DNA of 64,000 nt from Siphonodentalium dalli (lineage: Eukaryota; Mollusca; Scaphopoda; Gadilida; Siphonodentaliidae). Under the pieces are notes generated by a model. It was not told the origin of the DNA. It saw only the letters and a program-made list of their open reading frames with translations, and ran no database searches. Position numbers and translations under genes: made by a program. The stretch's first letter is position 1, and the number at the start of each line of letters is the position of its first letter. Shown here in pieces: positions 21,707-31,090 of this stretch. Location of the stretch: assembly GCA_032622095.1 (NCBI GenBank), contig CP136063.1, positions 220,427,982 through 220,491,981 on the forward strand. The letters run 5' to 3'.

Positions 21707-23285
21707 GTTGATTGATTGTGATTGTTTATTAGCAAAGCCAACAGTTAAGTTGGAACATGCAATAACATATATACATACTATACACAAGGCACACATAACA
21801 TATAAGTCATATCAATAAAAATACATACACACACAATTATATTGTAATCCATGATGCCATTTACATTAAAGTGGTATCCTTTTTAAAGATAGTTTTATGA
21901 ATATGCTTACTTTTTAAAGAAGGCTCAAATATTCAATTGAGAGCAAACGATGAAATTTATTCCTGTTAAGGTTCTCCCAGTAATATTTGGGAATGTGGAT
22001 TTCGCGTAAATCTTGTAACTTTTGGCATACGATTATAAAGTGATATTCGTCGCAAGGACTGTTCTCACATAAAACACACTTTAAATTGTCTGCGGAATTT
22101 GTGGTTTCTTTTGACCATCTATTTTTTTCTACTGGTAATTTATGATTAGATGTTCTGATTTTCAATAGGTAATTAGACAAATGAGATGGCAAATAAACTA
22201 AATAGCTACTCATTTTCATGGACTGCTTTATGTCTCTGTAAAATATGGCGCGCGATGAAGTAGAAGCATTCAGATTTTCAAAGAGTTGGTGCTCATACTT
22301 CTTAATCAGTAGCGATTTTATGTTTCTCAACTCTGTTTTGCTCAGCGCTGATTGGTTTGTCCACACATGTTCCATGTGTAGGTCATGTAGAATTCCTTCT
22401 ACAAAACATACCCAATTCATCTTATTTTGCAGTTTTGTATCCCTCTCGTTTATATATCTGAGTAAAAGAAATATATTCTTGGCTAGCTCTGATCCTTCGT
22501 GTGAAACTAGCTTGGACCAGTATGCTAGAGTCCTGTATTTTATTTCAATCAATATAGGATATCTACCAAGTTCGGCATAAACCATGTAATTAGGCGTACT
22601 AGATTTCATTGAGGTAACTATTTTACAAAATTTCAAATGGAGCGTCTCGAGACTTTGAACTTTTTCAAAGCACCAAACTTCACTTCCATATAACATAATT
22701 GGCATAACCATAGCATCGAATAACTTGAATAAGATATCTAAAGGTAACCTCAGTTTTCGAGTTCGATTCAGTAGACCGTACATTGCTTTCGTTGCGGTAA
22801 TTGTGGTGTCTTTAAGAGATTGGCAAAATCTCCCATTGTAGAAGAACTTGATACCAAGATATTTAAATTCCTTTACAAATTTTATTTCTTGCCCTCTGTA
22901 TATAAATATGGGCATATTTCTTGGTAATTTGTTCGTAAATATAATAAGTTTGGTCTTGAGAGTATTCACTTCAAGTTTCCATGCCTCGGCGTAGTCGGCA
23001 AAGGCTAATAGAGCACGGTGCATATTTTCCTCAGAATCTGACAAGATAACCGTATCGTCGGCATATAACAAACATAATATGCTAATAAAACATCCAATAT
23101 GTTCAAAATATTTCTCATCTAAAAAATGTAGGTTTAAAATGGCACAATCGTTTAAAAAACATTGTAAATCGTTTACGAAAAGAGAGAATAAAAGTGGTGA
23201 CATTGTCTCTCCTTGAAATAAACCTACCTGGCTTATGAAGAAACCTGACTGAACATTATTATTTTGCACACGTATATGCTCTCAC
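21707..23285 (-). pseudogene. 5'-truncated non-LTR retrotransposon with reverse transcriptase C-terminal half
   Basis: The minus-strand frame (stop at 21914, open back to a TGA near 23284) encodes about 450 residues of a LINE reverse transcriptase. GLFQGETMSPLLFSLFVNDL (residues about 16-35) is the finger/palm motif. LLYADDTVI holds the catalytic Asp pair (Y69 A70 D71 D72). The thumb follows with PIMLYGSEVW. Near the C-terminus is C398-x2-C401-x8-H410-x4-C415. The endonuclease and the N-terminal half of the RT are missing, so the copy is 5'-truncated and cannot move by itself. The frame from YADD to the stop is nevertheless intact, suggesting a fairly recent insertion. On the minus strand AATAAA and a short AATC-type tail (about 21707-21730) mark the probable 3' end. 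A CR1/Jockey/I-like clade is likely but not resolved. Confidence 0.85.
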
Positions 23286-23606
23286 TACTGCACATGTTAT
23301 TATGGAAAACTGATTGATTTAAAGGCCCACTTAATTTCGGTCACCAGATCACATTATACACAATATATATTAGCCATATTATATACCATTTGAACGAGGA
23401 AGCTCCAAACCATTGTATAATTAATTTAACTGTGAACATATTGTTGTTGTCAATGTGCTTAATTTCTATCTGGTCTGTACTGCCAATTTATTATTCTCAT
23501 TGGGAGGGGAATAACTCTATCTCTTGGTTGTGAATTATGATGTATTCTGGGGTAAATAGCGGGGGACGTACTGTGGTGAATCTGAGTTCCGTATTCTGAT
23601 GGAATA
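23286..23606. other. Intergenic stretch, nothing recognised
   Basis: No gene or repeat was identified between the LINE and the Helitron-like elements. Confidence 0.4.
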
Positions 23607-24072
23607 TCTACCATATATTTTGGGACTTCTGTCTGTCTGTTAGCTATGGCCGGGAAAACTGCCGGACGGATTGAGCCCAAACTTCCTATCTAAGGGTAAA
23701 ATCCCACATGAAGTGTCATCGCATCGCTTCTGAGAACGTCAGAGCACTCCTTCTCCATTCCCAGTCACAAAAATGACCGTCATTGGGGTTCCAAGGAACG
23801 GGGGAGATTTTCATCGGGTAAGTTTTTCCGCCCGAGGACCCACAAACGTACCTCTTTTAGGGACGGGTACTATCACGGGACGGGTACCATCATTTCTCTT
23901 GATTAAAAAGGCAGAATTAACTCAAATTAAATTAAAAAAATAATTTGATACCTAGGGATACTTTTGTCGGGGGAGTGTTTTCGACTGGTCAAATCGTGAC
24001 CTCGACCTGACCCTGACCTTCAAAATGGTCAATACAAGGTCAAAGCCCGGACGAAGTCGGGTCACCTGCTAG
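23607..24072 (+). mobile_element. Helitron-like non-autonomous element A
   Basis: It starts TCTACCATATATTTTGGGAC after an A and ends in a GC-rich hairpin (GCCCGGACGAAGTCGGGT, 24044-24061) followed seven bases later by CTAG and then T. A TC start, a 3' hairpin shortly before CTRR and insertion between A and T are the hallmarks of Helitrons. The 5' start is inferred from similarity to element B, both having TATATTTTG-GAC-TCTGT-TGTCTG. No Rep/helicase is encoded. The inner part has GGCCGGGAAAACTGCCGGAC and polypyrimidine phrases. Confidence 0.55.
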
Positions 24073-24717
24073 TCTCATATATATTTTGAAGACCTCTGTT
24101 TGTCTGCCTGTCTGTATGTATGTTTGTTTGTCTGTCATTTATACAAATCTACGATTCTCGACCGATCGGAACGAAACTTGGTACGTGTGTGTAGTTTGAC
24201 CAGGCGGTGGACGTTGTCGTATTGGCGAGCCCGTGCGGCGCCCGCTTCGCGCATGCGCAGACGAGATCTCGGAAACGGATGGAGCTATCGACTTGAAATT
24301 TTCTATGTGAATGTACCTTGCCCCGGATACGAATTTTATCGGGTCGCCGAGTCCGTGCGACGCCAGCTTCGCGCATGCGCAGAAGAGATCTCGGAAACGG
24401 GTGGAGCTATCGACTTGAAATTTGTCTGTCTGTCTGTGTGTATGTATGTATGTCATTGATACAAATCTACGATTCTCGACCGATCGGGACGAAACAGCTT
24501 CGCGCATGCTCAGACCAGATCTCGGAAACGGGTGGAGCTATCGACTTGAAATTTGGTATGTGAATGTATCTTGCCCCGGATACGAATTTTATCGGGTCGC
24601 CGAGCCCATGCGACGCCAGCTTCGCGCATGCGCAGACCAGATCTCGGAAACGGGTAGAGCTATCGACTTGAAATTTGGTTTTTGAATAGCCCGGACAACG
24701 TCGGGCTCATCGGCTAG
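24073..24717 (+). mobile_element. Helitron-like non-autonomous element B with internal tandem repeats
   Basis: It begins TCTCATATATATTTTGAAGA immediately after the CTAG of element A. It ends with the hairpin GCCCGGACAACGTCGGGC (24689-24706), seven bases and CTAG (24714-24717) before T. The centre holds four units of about 122-128 bp, each with AGATCTCGGAAACGGGTGGA, GCTATCGACTTGAAATTT and GCTTCGCGCATGC. The Arg-rich frames on both strands here are repeat by-products. The central tandem repeats resemble those known from bivalve Helitron-related elements (family knowledge, not tested here). Confidence 0.65.
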
Positions 24718-25239
24718 TATTATATATTTTGGTTCATCTTCCAAATGGTATATACTATGGGATATGTTGTGTATGTTATCTGGGCATTCGAAAATTAAGT
24801 GGGCATTAAACATAATTAATATAGTTACAATAATAATACTATACTCCCTCCCAACAAATATATTCATTCATAGAATAATGAGTTATATTAGAATTCAACG
24901 ATTCATCGTGAATTTAATTTTTCCAACGATGTCATGTGTGTCGCAATATAGGAAATCAAACAATTTCTGAAGATGTGAATGTGTATAAGAGCCAAACATG
25001 CAATGCTATCTCAAGTTTACATGTTTATTATGTGAATTTGACTGTTCTAGCTATTAAAATGCAATTTAGTTCAACATAAACTCCATCTAGAGTTATAAAC
25101 ATGTTGGTGTTGATAATTCAGGTGGTATTCATTTGGGAACACTAATTTAGTGTATCGTGATCTGTATCATATCGTTGATCATGTATCGTAATTCGTATCG
25201 TATCGTGACCAAGTATATCGTTACAGCCCTAAAACATAT
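24718..25239. other. AT-rich intergenic stretch
   Basis: A small run of GTATCGT(A/G)-type repeats occurs at 25150-25225. No gene was recognised. Confidence 0.4.
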
Positions 25240-25500
25240 ACTGACAAACTTTGGAATGACGAATATAGGATGTAAAGTGTTTGTTATATAATCCTTGGAT
25301 ATCAAGTTTGAAGAAAAAAGTGGATGACATGGGGTGTATATAAGGGGATAATTTGATGGGGACATGTCCATATAGACGGGGTATGAAATTGACATTATAG
25401 CGATGTTGTCTGACTATAGAAAGAATAATAAAAAGTGAAGGGGTCAATTGGGAGACAATATGATGAGCATTATTGGGCGGCGTGTGGGGCTTATCGCCAG
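25240..25500. repeat. Dispersed repeat, uninterrupted copy leading into the 40-bp satellite
   Basis: Shares ATCAAGTTTGAAGAA, GGGGTGTATA, GGGGACATG-CCATATAGACG and TAGCGATGTTGTC with 11225-11280 plus 11790-11860, and TCAATTGGG-ACAATATGA with 12030. It gives the empty-site view of the 507-bp insertion at 11281-11787. Confidence 0.65.
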
Positions 25501-26005
25501 TGAGGAGCGTTATTGGGCGGCGCGTGGTGCATATCGCCAATGAGGAGCGTTATTGGGCGGCGTGTGGTGCATATCGCCAGTGAGGGGCGTTATTGGGCGG
25601 CGTGTGGTGCTTATCGCCAGTGAGAAGCGTTATTGGGCGGCGTGTGGGGCTTATCGCCTGTGAGGAGCGTTATTGGTCGGCGTGTGGGGCTTACCACCAG
25701 TGAGGAGCGTTATTTGGCGGTGTGTGGGGCTTATCGCCAGTGAGGAGCGTTATTGGGCGGCGTGTGGTGCATATCGCAAGTGAGGAGCGTTATTGGGCGG
25801 CGTGTGGTGCTTATCGCCAGTGAGAAGCGTTATTTGGCGGCGTGTGGGGCTTATCGCCTGTGAGGAGCGTTATTGGGCGGCGTGTGGGGCTTACCACCAG
25901 TGAGGAGCGTTATTTGGCGGTGTGTGGGGCTTATCGCCAGTGAGGAGCGTTATTGGGCGGCGTGTGGGGCTTAACAAATTATCGCCAGTGAGGAGCGTTA
26001 TTGGT
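25461..26005. repeat. 40-bp satellite (TGAGGAGCGTTATTGGGCGG...)
   Basis: About 13-14 direct units of exactly 40 bp (for example starts at 25501 and 25541), each ending CTTATCGCCAG or close variants. A single equivalent unit is present in the dispersed repeat copies at 6365-6405 and 12048-12090, so the array grew from a piece of that repeat. A larger period is visible: units near 25620-25740 and 25820-25940 share the same variants. Confidence 0.9.
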
Positions 26006-26482
26006 CGCTTTTGAAACATCAATTAAGAAACCAGAACGGCATATGTTACCACTTACTGTATGGCTTTAAAGATATAGTGTGGACTTCTTTAATGAATACA
26101 ACTGATAAGTGAATTTACAGGCAATATCCCTATATTGGAAGGGATACTAGCATTGTGCAACTAATTTGAGCAAGAGTATTTGTTACTTCGTAGTGGACAA
26201 AACAGTTGAGTGCTTCGCGTCACTTTAAAAGAGTGTTATTGTATTTCTTGAAATGAACAAATGCAATGTCCTTGCGGACAACAACCGGTCTCATCATAGC
26301 AAACCGTGAGTGCCTAAAAGTTATACGTGGTGTCAAATTTCAAACTAATGTTGTGACAGGCAAGCAATTTCCAACTGTTAAACATTGACCAAACCAAGTG
26401 GTGTCCCTGCGCAGTCTGCATAAACTGGTTTATCTATCTAAATTCACTTCGAGTTATTCCTGACCAGAATTTGAATTCCTAT
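26006..26482 (-). repeat. 3' flank of GPCR copy 3, shared with copies 1 and 2
   Basis: Homologous to 13985-14110 and to 15480-15800 (TTTCGCATCACTTTAA, AAATGAACAAAT-CAATGTCCTT, GTGAGTGCC-AAAAG). This shows that the duplication unit extends several hundred bases downstream of the receptor. Confidence 0.65.
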
Positions 26483-27388
26483 TCAAAATCGACATAAATT
26501 CCTGATCGATTCTCTAAAAGTTTTAGAAAGTAAAGTATATATTACTGGGTTAACACAACTGTTCACCATTACAGAAGTAAACGAAATTCGTTGGAACATC
26601 ATATTGTTTTTAATCTGCACGTCTGTCTGATTCAAAACACCCATCAGAAACATCGGGAATAAGAACACAAAGTAGCACAAGACAACGACTGCACTCATTA
26701 TGTTCATTTTTCGAGAAACGAGACTTGGAACATTCGTGTGTTGTATGGTAGATTGTTGCTGTTTCCGCAGCTTGTACAGCTTTACACCATGGCACACCAC
26801 AAGCAGGGTTAACGGCACAACGTAGTAACCCAGGAAGTATATAATAGTCACTGATTTATCCATGATATCAGTTTGTGGCAAGAGAGTAACAACTATCATA
26901 AGGACAATAGGTATTAGCCAAGCACCAGCAATAAAAAGAAAAGTATTTCTTTTCGTGACATAAATCCTCGATCTGAATGGGTAGATGATAAGGACATACC
27001 TCAATCCTGTGAAAATGACAATGTGCAATGCTGAAGTCAACGGAAAAATGAAGGAAATTGTGAATTGAGTTACAGTTAAAAATATTATCCAAGAAAAAAT
27101 ATCCCAGCACACACGGATATAATTTACCAAGACATAGTCCAGGACATCGGATTGAGTAACGAAGAACACGACCACAAGCATAAGATCTACTACTGCTAAG
27201 CTTGCTAAGATGATATACGTCGGGGTGTGTAACTTCTTTGTACGAGCTACTGTTAGTATCACCACACTGTTGCCGACCACGCCCACTACCGCGACGACAA
27301 GAAGAATCCAGAAGATTAGGCCATCTCGGAAAATAATCGGATCCCGTGAATATCTACATTCGCTTCCTGAAGAAATGTTCGAGGGCAT
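26483..27388 (-). CDS. Rhodopsin-like GPCR, tandem copy 3 (301 aa)
   Basis: Intronless class A receptor, the shortest intact copy. Its N-terminus lacks the DYLYEYNIT repeat and has one sequon (N4) before TM1. Landmarks are GNSVV (N40), SLAVVD (D69), C94 at the top of TM3, GLRYVLIIYPF with Leu129 for the DRY acid and Arg130, W157 in TM4, P192 in TM5, FVFLFP (P245) without the TM6 tryptophan, and NPVIY (280-284) in TM7. SKTFRESI and a short CRF end follow. A sequon NQT at 253 falls in the third extracellular loop. There is no cysteine in the second extracellular loop. TM5, TM7 and helix 8 are the most canonical of the cluster, so this copy looks closest to the ancestral form. Ligand and G-protein partner cannot be inferred. 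Confidence 0.88.
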   Translation of the reverse strand: MPSNISSGSECRYSRDPIIFRDGLIFWILLVVAVVGVVGNSVVILTVARTKKLHTPTYIILASLAVVDLMLVVVFFVTQSDVLDYVLVNYIRVCWDIFSWIIFLTVTQFTISFIFPLTSALHIVIFTGLRYVLIIYPFRSRIYVTKRNTFLFIAGAWLIPIVLMIVVTLLPQTDIMDKSVTIIYFLGYYVVPLTLLVVCHGVKLYKLRKQQQSTIQHTNVPSLVSRKMNIMSAVVVLCYFVFLFPMFLMGVLNQTDVQIKNNMMFQRISFTSVMVNSCVNPVIYTLLSKTFRESIRNLCRF

Positions 27389-28025
27389 TGTTTCAGTTAT
27401 CTAAATCAGCCAACGAATTACTCCAGTGTCAAATTTATAACACAGAAAAGCTAGAATGATATACTTAGGCACGTGTCTCAATTCAGAAGGAGCGCCATGT
27501 TGTACATCAAGCAGTTCATATCCCGTCTTTGAAAATTCTGAAGCATATGAGCGTATACTGTGAATCTCCGTTAAATGATCCGTAAAATAGGCGAATAATT
27601 CCGATCAGAATTTGCGATAAAGTTCCAATAAAATTATAGATGAATCTTTGAGCGATATTTTTGGTGTACATCAGCTACCACGGTATTTGTTTGACGTTTG
27701 AACGAGAGGAGCATTAGTTATATCATATGAACTTTGGTAATGTTCGGATATGACATTCCTTATCCGACTGACTCTTATATGTCCGTATCGCCATTTAGAT
27801 AATTATTTTGGAATATACTCAGGCTAAATGCCATTTACAATATCATCCACTCAACGTGCCATCTCTGAAGGTTACACTGGTGTAAATGTTTTACATAGGC
27901 CTCAGTGCAAACGTTTTAGTGCATACTGTTTACAATATAATTCCAAATAATAAGTCAAATTTTTTATTTAAATCTGAAATATTGACATTTGTGGTAACTT
28001 TTTATGCAAGAAAATCATATCCGAC
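27389..28025 (-). promoter_or_regulatory. Conserved 5' flank of GPCR copy 3
   Basis: Homologous to the copy 1 flank along its full length, ending at ATCATATCCGACTA (about 28023), where copy 1 runs into poly-G. It contains GTGAATCTCCGTTAAATGAT, GGCGAATAATTCCGATCAGA, CGCCATTTAGATAATTAT and GCCTCAGTGCAAACGTTTTA. Regulatory role is inferred only from retention in all copies. Confidence 0.45.
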
Positions 28026-29065
28026 TAGCTTAATTTATTGTGTATATCTTAAATAAAATGATAAATATACGTTTCATGCTTTCTTCTGTTTTGCTAGCTC
28101 ATTATCCGTTTTAACACGCACGATTTGATTCCTCGTATCATTTGAGAAGGTCGTTTATGAATTTGATGGTAATCGGCACTAAACATATTGTTTTTATAAG
28201 TTTTGGTGACCCTCCCGTCCCTATTTCAGACTGAAGCAGCTCCATTTTTGTCATCATTAAACCACACACTTAGACTCATTATGGAAGTGCATATATATAA
28301 AATTGGTAAAAATTGGCGAGTATACAAATTCGTATCAAATTTAGGACACCCATATGTCTCGCCCAAACGGCACCAATTTGGCGTATCTAAACCACACGAT
28401 TAGATTCCTCATATATCAGGGAGAAGAATATGTATCGATCTGGTGGAAATCGGCGCTAAAATAAGTTTTATCAATTTTGGTTCCCCTCTCCCGAACGGCG
28501 CCACTTTTGACATATTTAAACCACACCATTAGATGCCTCATATCATGGGAATGATTATATATAAGTTTCGTGGCAATCAGCGACAAACATGTTTTCTGCC
28601 CTCCCCATTTTCTGGCCCTGACAATAACGGCATCACTTTAGAAAATTGTAACCCACACCATTATCTTTCTCGTAAAAAGTTACCCCAAGTAGACCCCTTT
28701 GGTGCCATCTAGATGGCCCTTCGGCGCTAAAATTAGTTTGATCAATTTTGGTGTCCCTCTCCCCTTCCGTGCATCCCTTAATCGAACGGCGCCACTTTCG
28801 ACATATTTAAACCACACTATTATAATCCTTTGGGATGATTATATATCAGTTTCGTGGCAATCGGCGACAAAAAATATTTCTGCCCCTCCCCCTTTTATGC
28901 CCCTGACAACAAAGGCGTCACTTTAGAACATTCTAACCCCCATCATTATCTTTCTCGTAAAAAGTTACCCCTATATAGTAGACCCCATTGGTGCCATCTA
29001 GATGGTCCCCTGTGAATTTCTATAGAACACAGACAGACAGACAGACATTCGCAAATATAGATATA
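28026..29065. repeat. Repeat block that replaces the 3' end of GPCR copy 4
   Basis: Degenerate direct units share CGGCGCCACTTT(T/C)GACAT, ATTTAAACCACAC-ATTAGAT, GTTTCGTGGCAATC(A/G)GCGACA, TCTTTCTCGTAAAAAGTTAC and GGTGCCATCTAGATGG (28495-28720 and 28785-29005). The right end is a short GACA microsatellite (29032-29047) followed by ATAGATATAGATAG. It directly abuts receptor sequence at about 29066. A microsatellite-ended insertion is the simplest reading; the left limit is not defined. Confidence 0.6.
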
Positions 29066-29964
29066 GATAGTATATATTATTGGGTTAACACAACTGTTCG
29101 CCATTACTGAAGTAATCGCAATTCCATTGAACAATATATAGTTTTTAAACGTCTGTTTGATTCAAAACATTCATCAGAAACATCGGGAATAAAAACACAA
29201 AGTAGCACAAGACAACGACTGCACTCATAATGTTCATTTTTCGAGAAGCGAGACTTGGAACATTCGTGTGTTGTGTTGAATCTTGTTGCTGTTTCCGCAG
29301 CTTGTACAGCTTTACACCATGGCACACCAGCAGCGGGACGGCACAGCGTAGTAACCCAGGAAATATATGATAGTCACTGAATTTTCCATGATATCAGTTT
29401 GCGGCAAGAGAGTAGCAACTATCATAAAGATAATAGGTATTAGCCAAGCACCAGCAATGAGAAGAAAAGTATTTCTGTACGTGACGTAAATCCTCGCTCT
29501 GAATGGGTAGATGATAAGGAAATATCTCAATCCTGTGGAAATGACAATGTGAAATGCTGAAATGAACGGAAGAATGGAGGAAATGGTATGCGTTACAACA
29601 ACAAACATACCACAAGAACGAATATCCCAGCACACACGGAAATAATGTACCAAGACACCGGTTTCGATAGCGAAGAACACGACCACAATATAAGCATAAG
29701 ATCTACTACTGCTAAGCTTGCTAAGATGATATACGTCTGGCTATGTAACTTCTTTGTGCGAGCTATTGTTAGTATCACCACACTATTACCGACTATACCC
29801 ACTACAGTGACGACAAGAAAAATCCAGAAGAACCCGCCATCTCGGAAAAGATACGGCACAAATGTATTTATACCCTCGCTTCTTGGTGATGACCGCGACG
29901 AAATGTTCCCGGTGATGTACTCGTACAAATAATCGAACGCCGGCGACGAAATATTCGAGGGCAT
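29066..29964 (-). pseudogene. Rhodopsin-like GPCR, tandem copy 4, broken
   Basis: Fourth paralogue, starting MPSNISS and with one DYLYEYITGN unit. The frame is intact through TM1 (GNSVV) and TM2 (LAVVDLML). It then shifts at a 5-base insertion (about 29690), runs through TM3 (GLRYFLIIYPF), TM4 and TM5, and shifts again at a net 4-base loss near 29325. After TM6 (FVFLFP) it meets a stop created by a deletion near 29145. TM7 up to NPIIYT lies in another frame. The helix 8 motif SKTFRESI and the 3' flank present in the other copies are absent, replaced by the repeat at 28026-29065. Three frameshifts plus truncation mean no receptor is made. Similarity to the intact copies is still high, so the decay is not ancient. 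Confidence 0.88.
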
Positions 29965-30193
29965 TGTTCAGTTATCTAAATCAGTCAGCGAATTGGTCAA
30001 GTCATAAAGTTATAACGCAGAAAAGCTCGAATGATTTAACAAGTCACATGTATCATTTCAGACGGAGCGCCATGCTGAAAACCAAGTCACATGCATCAAT
30101 TCAGACGGAGCTTCACACTGTATATCAAACAGTTCATATCCCGTCCTTGAAAAATGCTGAATAATATGAGCGTAGAGTGTGAATCTCCGTTAA

Positions 30194-30661
30194 AGGCACG
30201 GGCGGCGTTCGTTGCATAAATTTTCATATTTGTTTTTAATCGCCATCAACAGAAGGAATATTAAAATATATATTATGCCAAACATAATCAGCGCGTAAAT
30301 AGTATATTGTCGTCAAGACGTACGATGACAGCAGTTTTGCTTCTGTTTACATAGCACAGCGCAATGCTATTGGTTAATCACACACAAATGATATAAATTT
30401 CCATATCAGGAAAACAGCAACAAATAACGCTCTTTATGTTTACCATATCCGGATCTAAACAAAAGTCAGGTTCTGTAACGTGTTTTGCTTTTGTTTACAT
30501 CACAAAGGAAAAACATTTGATAATAACATAATGTTTATGCCATATTTACGATTGGTACAAGAAAAAAGTCTGTCTATATTTTACTATTCTGTCTGTTTAT
30601 GGCGGTTTTTGACGGAGGTGAATATTTTAACAGCATACCCACGCAAACGCCGCCCGTATCT
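30194..30661. mobile_element. 468-bp TTAA-flanked element (family P1) in the GPCR copy 4 flank
   Basis: TTAA at 30190-30193 and 30662-30665 flanks ends AGGCACGGGCGGCGTTCG and, reversed, AGATACGGGCGGCGTTTG (16 of 18 match). Copies 1-3 give the empty site CTCCGTTAAA(T/C)GG, so the insertion is after duplication and the boundaries are exact. A second member is at 45853-46334. No transposase frame. TTAA target use suggests a piggyBac-type non-autonomous element. It contains one ACGCTCTTTAT motif. Confidence 0.85.
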
Positions 30662-30937
30662 TTAAATGGTCCGTAAAATAGGCGAATAATTCCGATCAGA
30701 ATTTGCGGTAGAGTTCCAATAAAACTTAGATGAATCTTGGGGCGATATCCGTGGCGTACAGCAGCACCTACCACGGTATTTGTCTGACGTTTGACCGAGA
30801 GGGACATTAGCTAAATGATATGAACTTTTGTAATGTTCGTGTATGTGACATCCCTTGTCCGATTAACTCTTATCTGTACGTGTCGCCATTTAGATAATTA
30901 TATTGTAATATAATCAGACTAAATGTCATTTATAATC

Positions 30938-31083
30938 GCATCCACACAGCGTACCATCTCTGAATCGCATCCACACAGCGTACCATCTCTGAATCGCATC
31001 CACACAGCGTACCATCTCTGAATCGCATCCACACAGCGTACCATCTCTGAATCGCATCCACACTGCGTACCATCTCTGAATCT
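30938..31083. repeat. 29-bp minisatellite in the GPCR copy 4 flank
   Basis: Five units of CTGAATCGCATCCACACAGC + GTACCATCT in direct orientation (starts 30961 and 30990 show the period). The equivalent segment is single in the flanks of copy 1 (about 9500-9540), copy 2 (17345-17385) and copy 3 (27835-27872). Confidence 0.85.
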
Positions 31084-31090
31084 CCGTTAT

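Larger units (their letters stand above)
29965..31090 (-). promoter_or_regulatory. 5' flank of GPCR copy 4, interrupted and expanded
   Basis: Same flank as copies 1-3 but split by a 468-bp TTAA element at 30194-30661. It also carries a partial repeat of the CAATTCAGACGGAGC phrase (about 30055 and 30098). Its distal end has a local 29-bp expansion. Confidence 0.5.

Noticed and set aside
24100-24685. Arg/Ser-rich overlapping frames on both strands
   Set aside because: They come from the GC-rich tandem units inside the Helitron-like element B.
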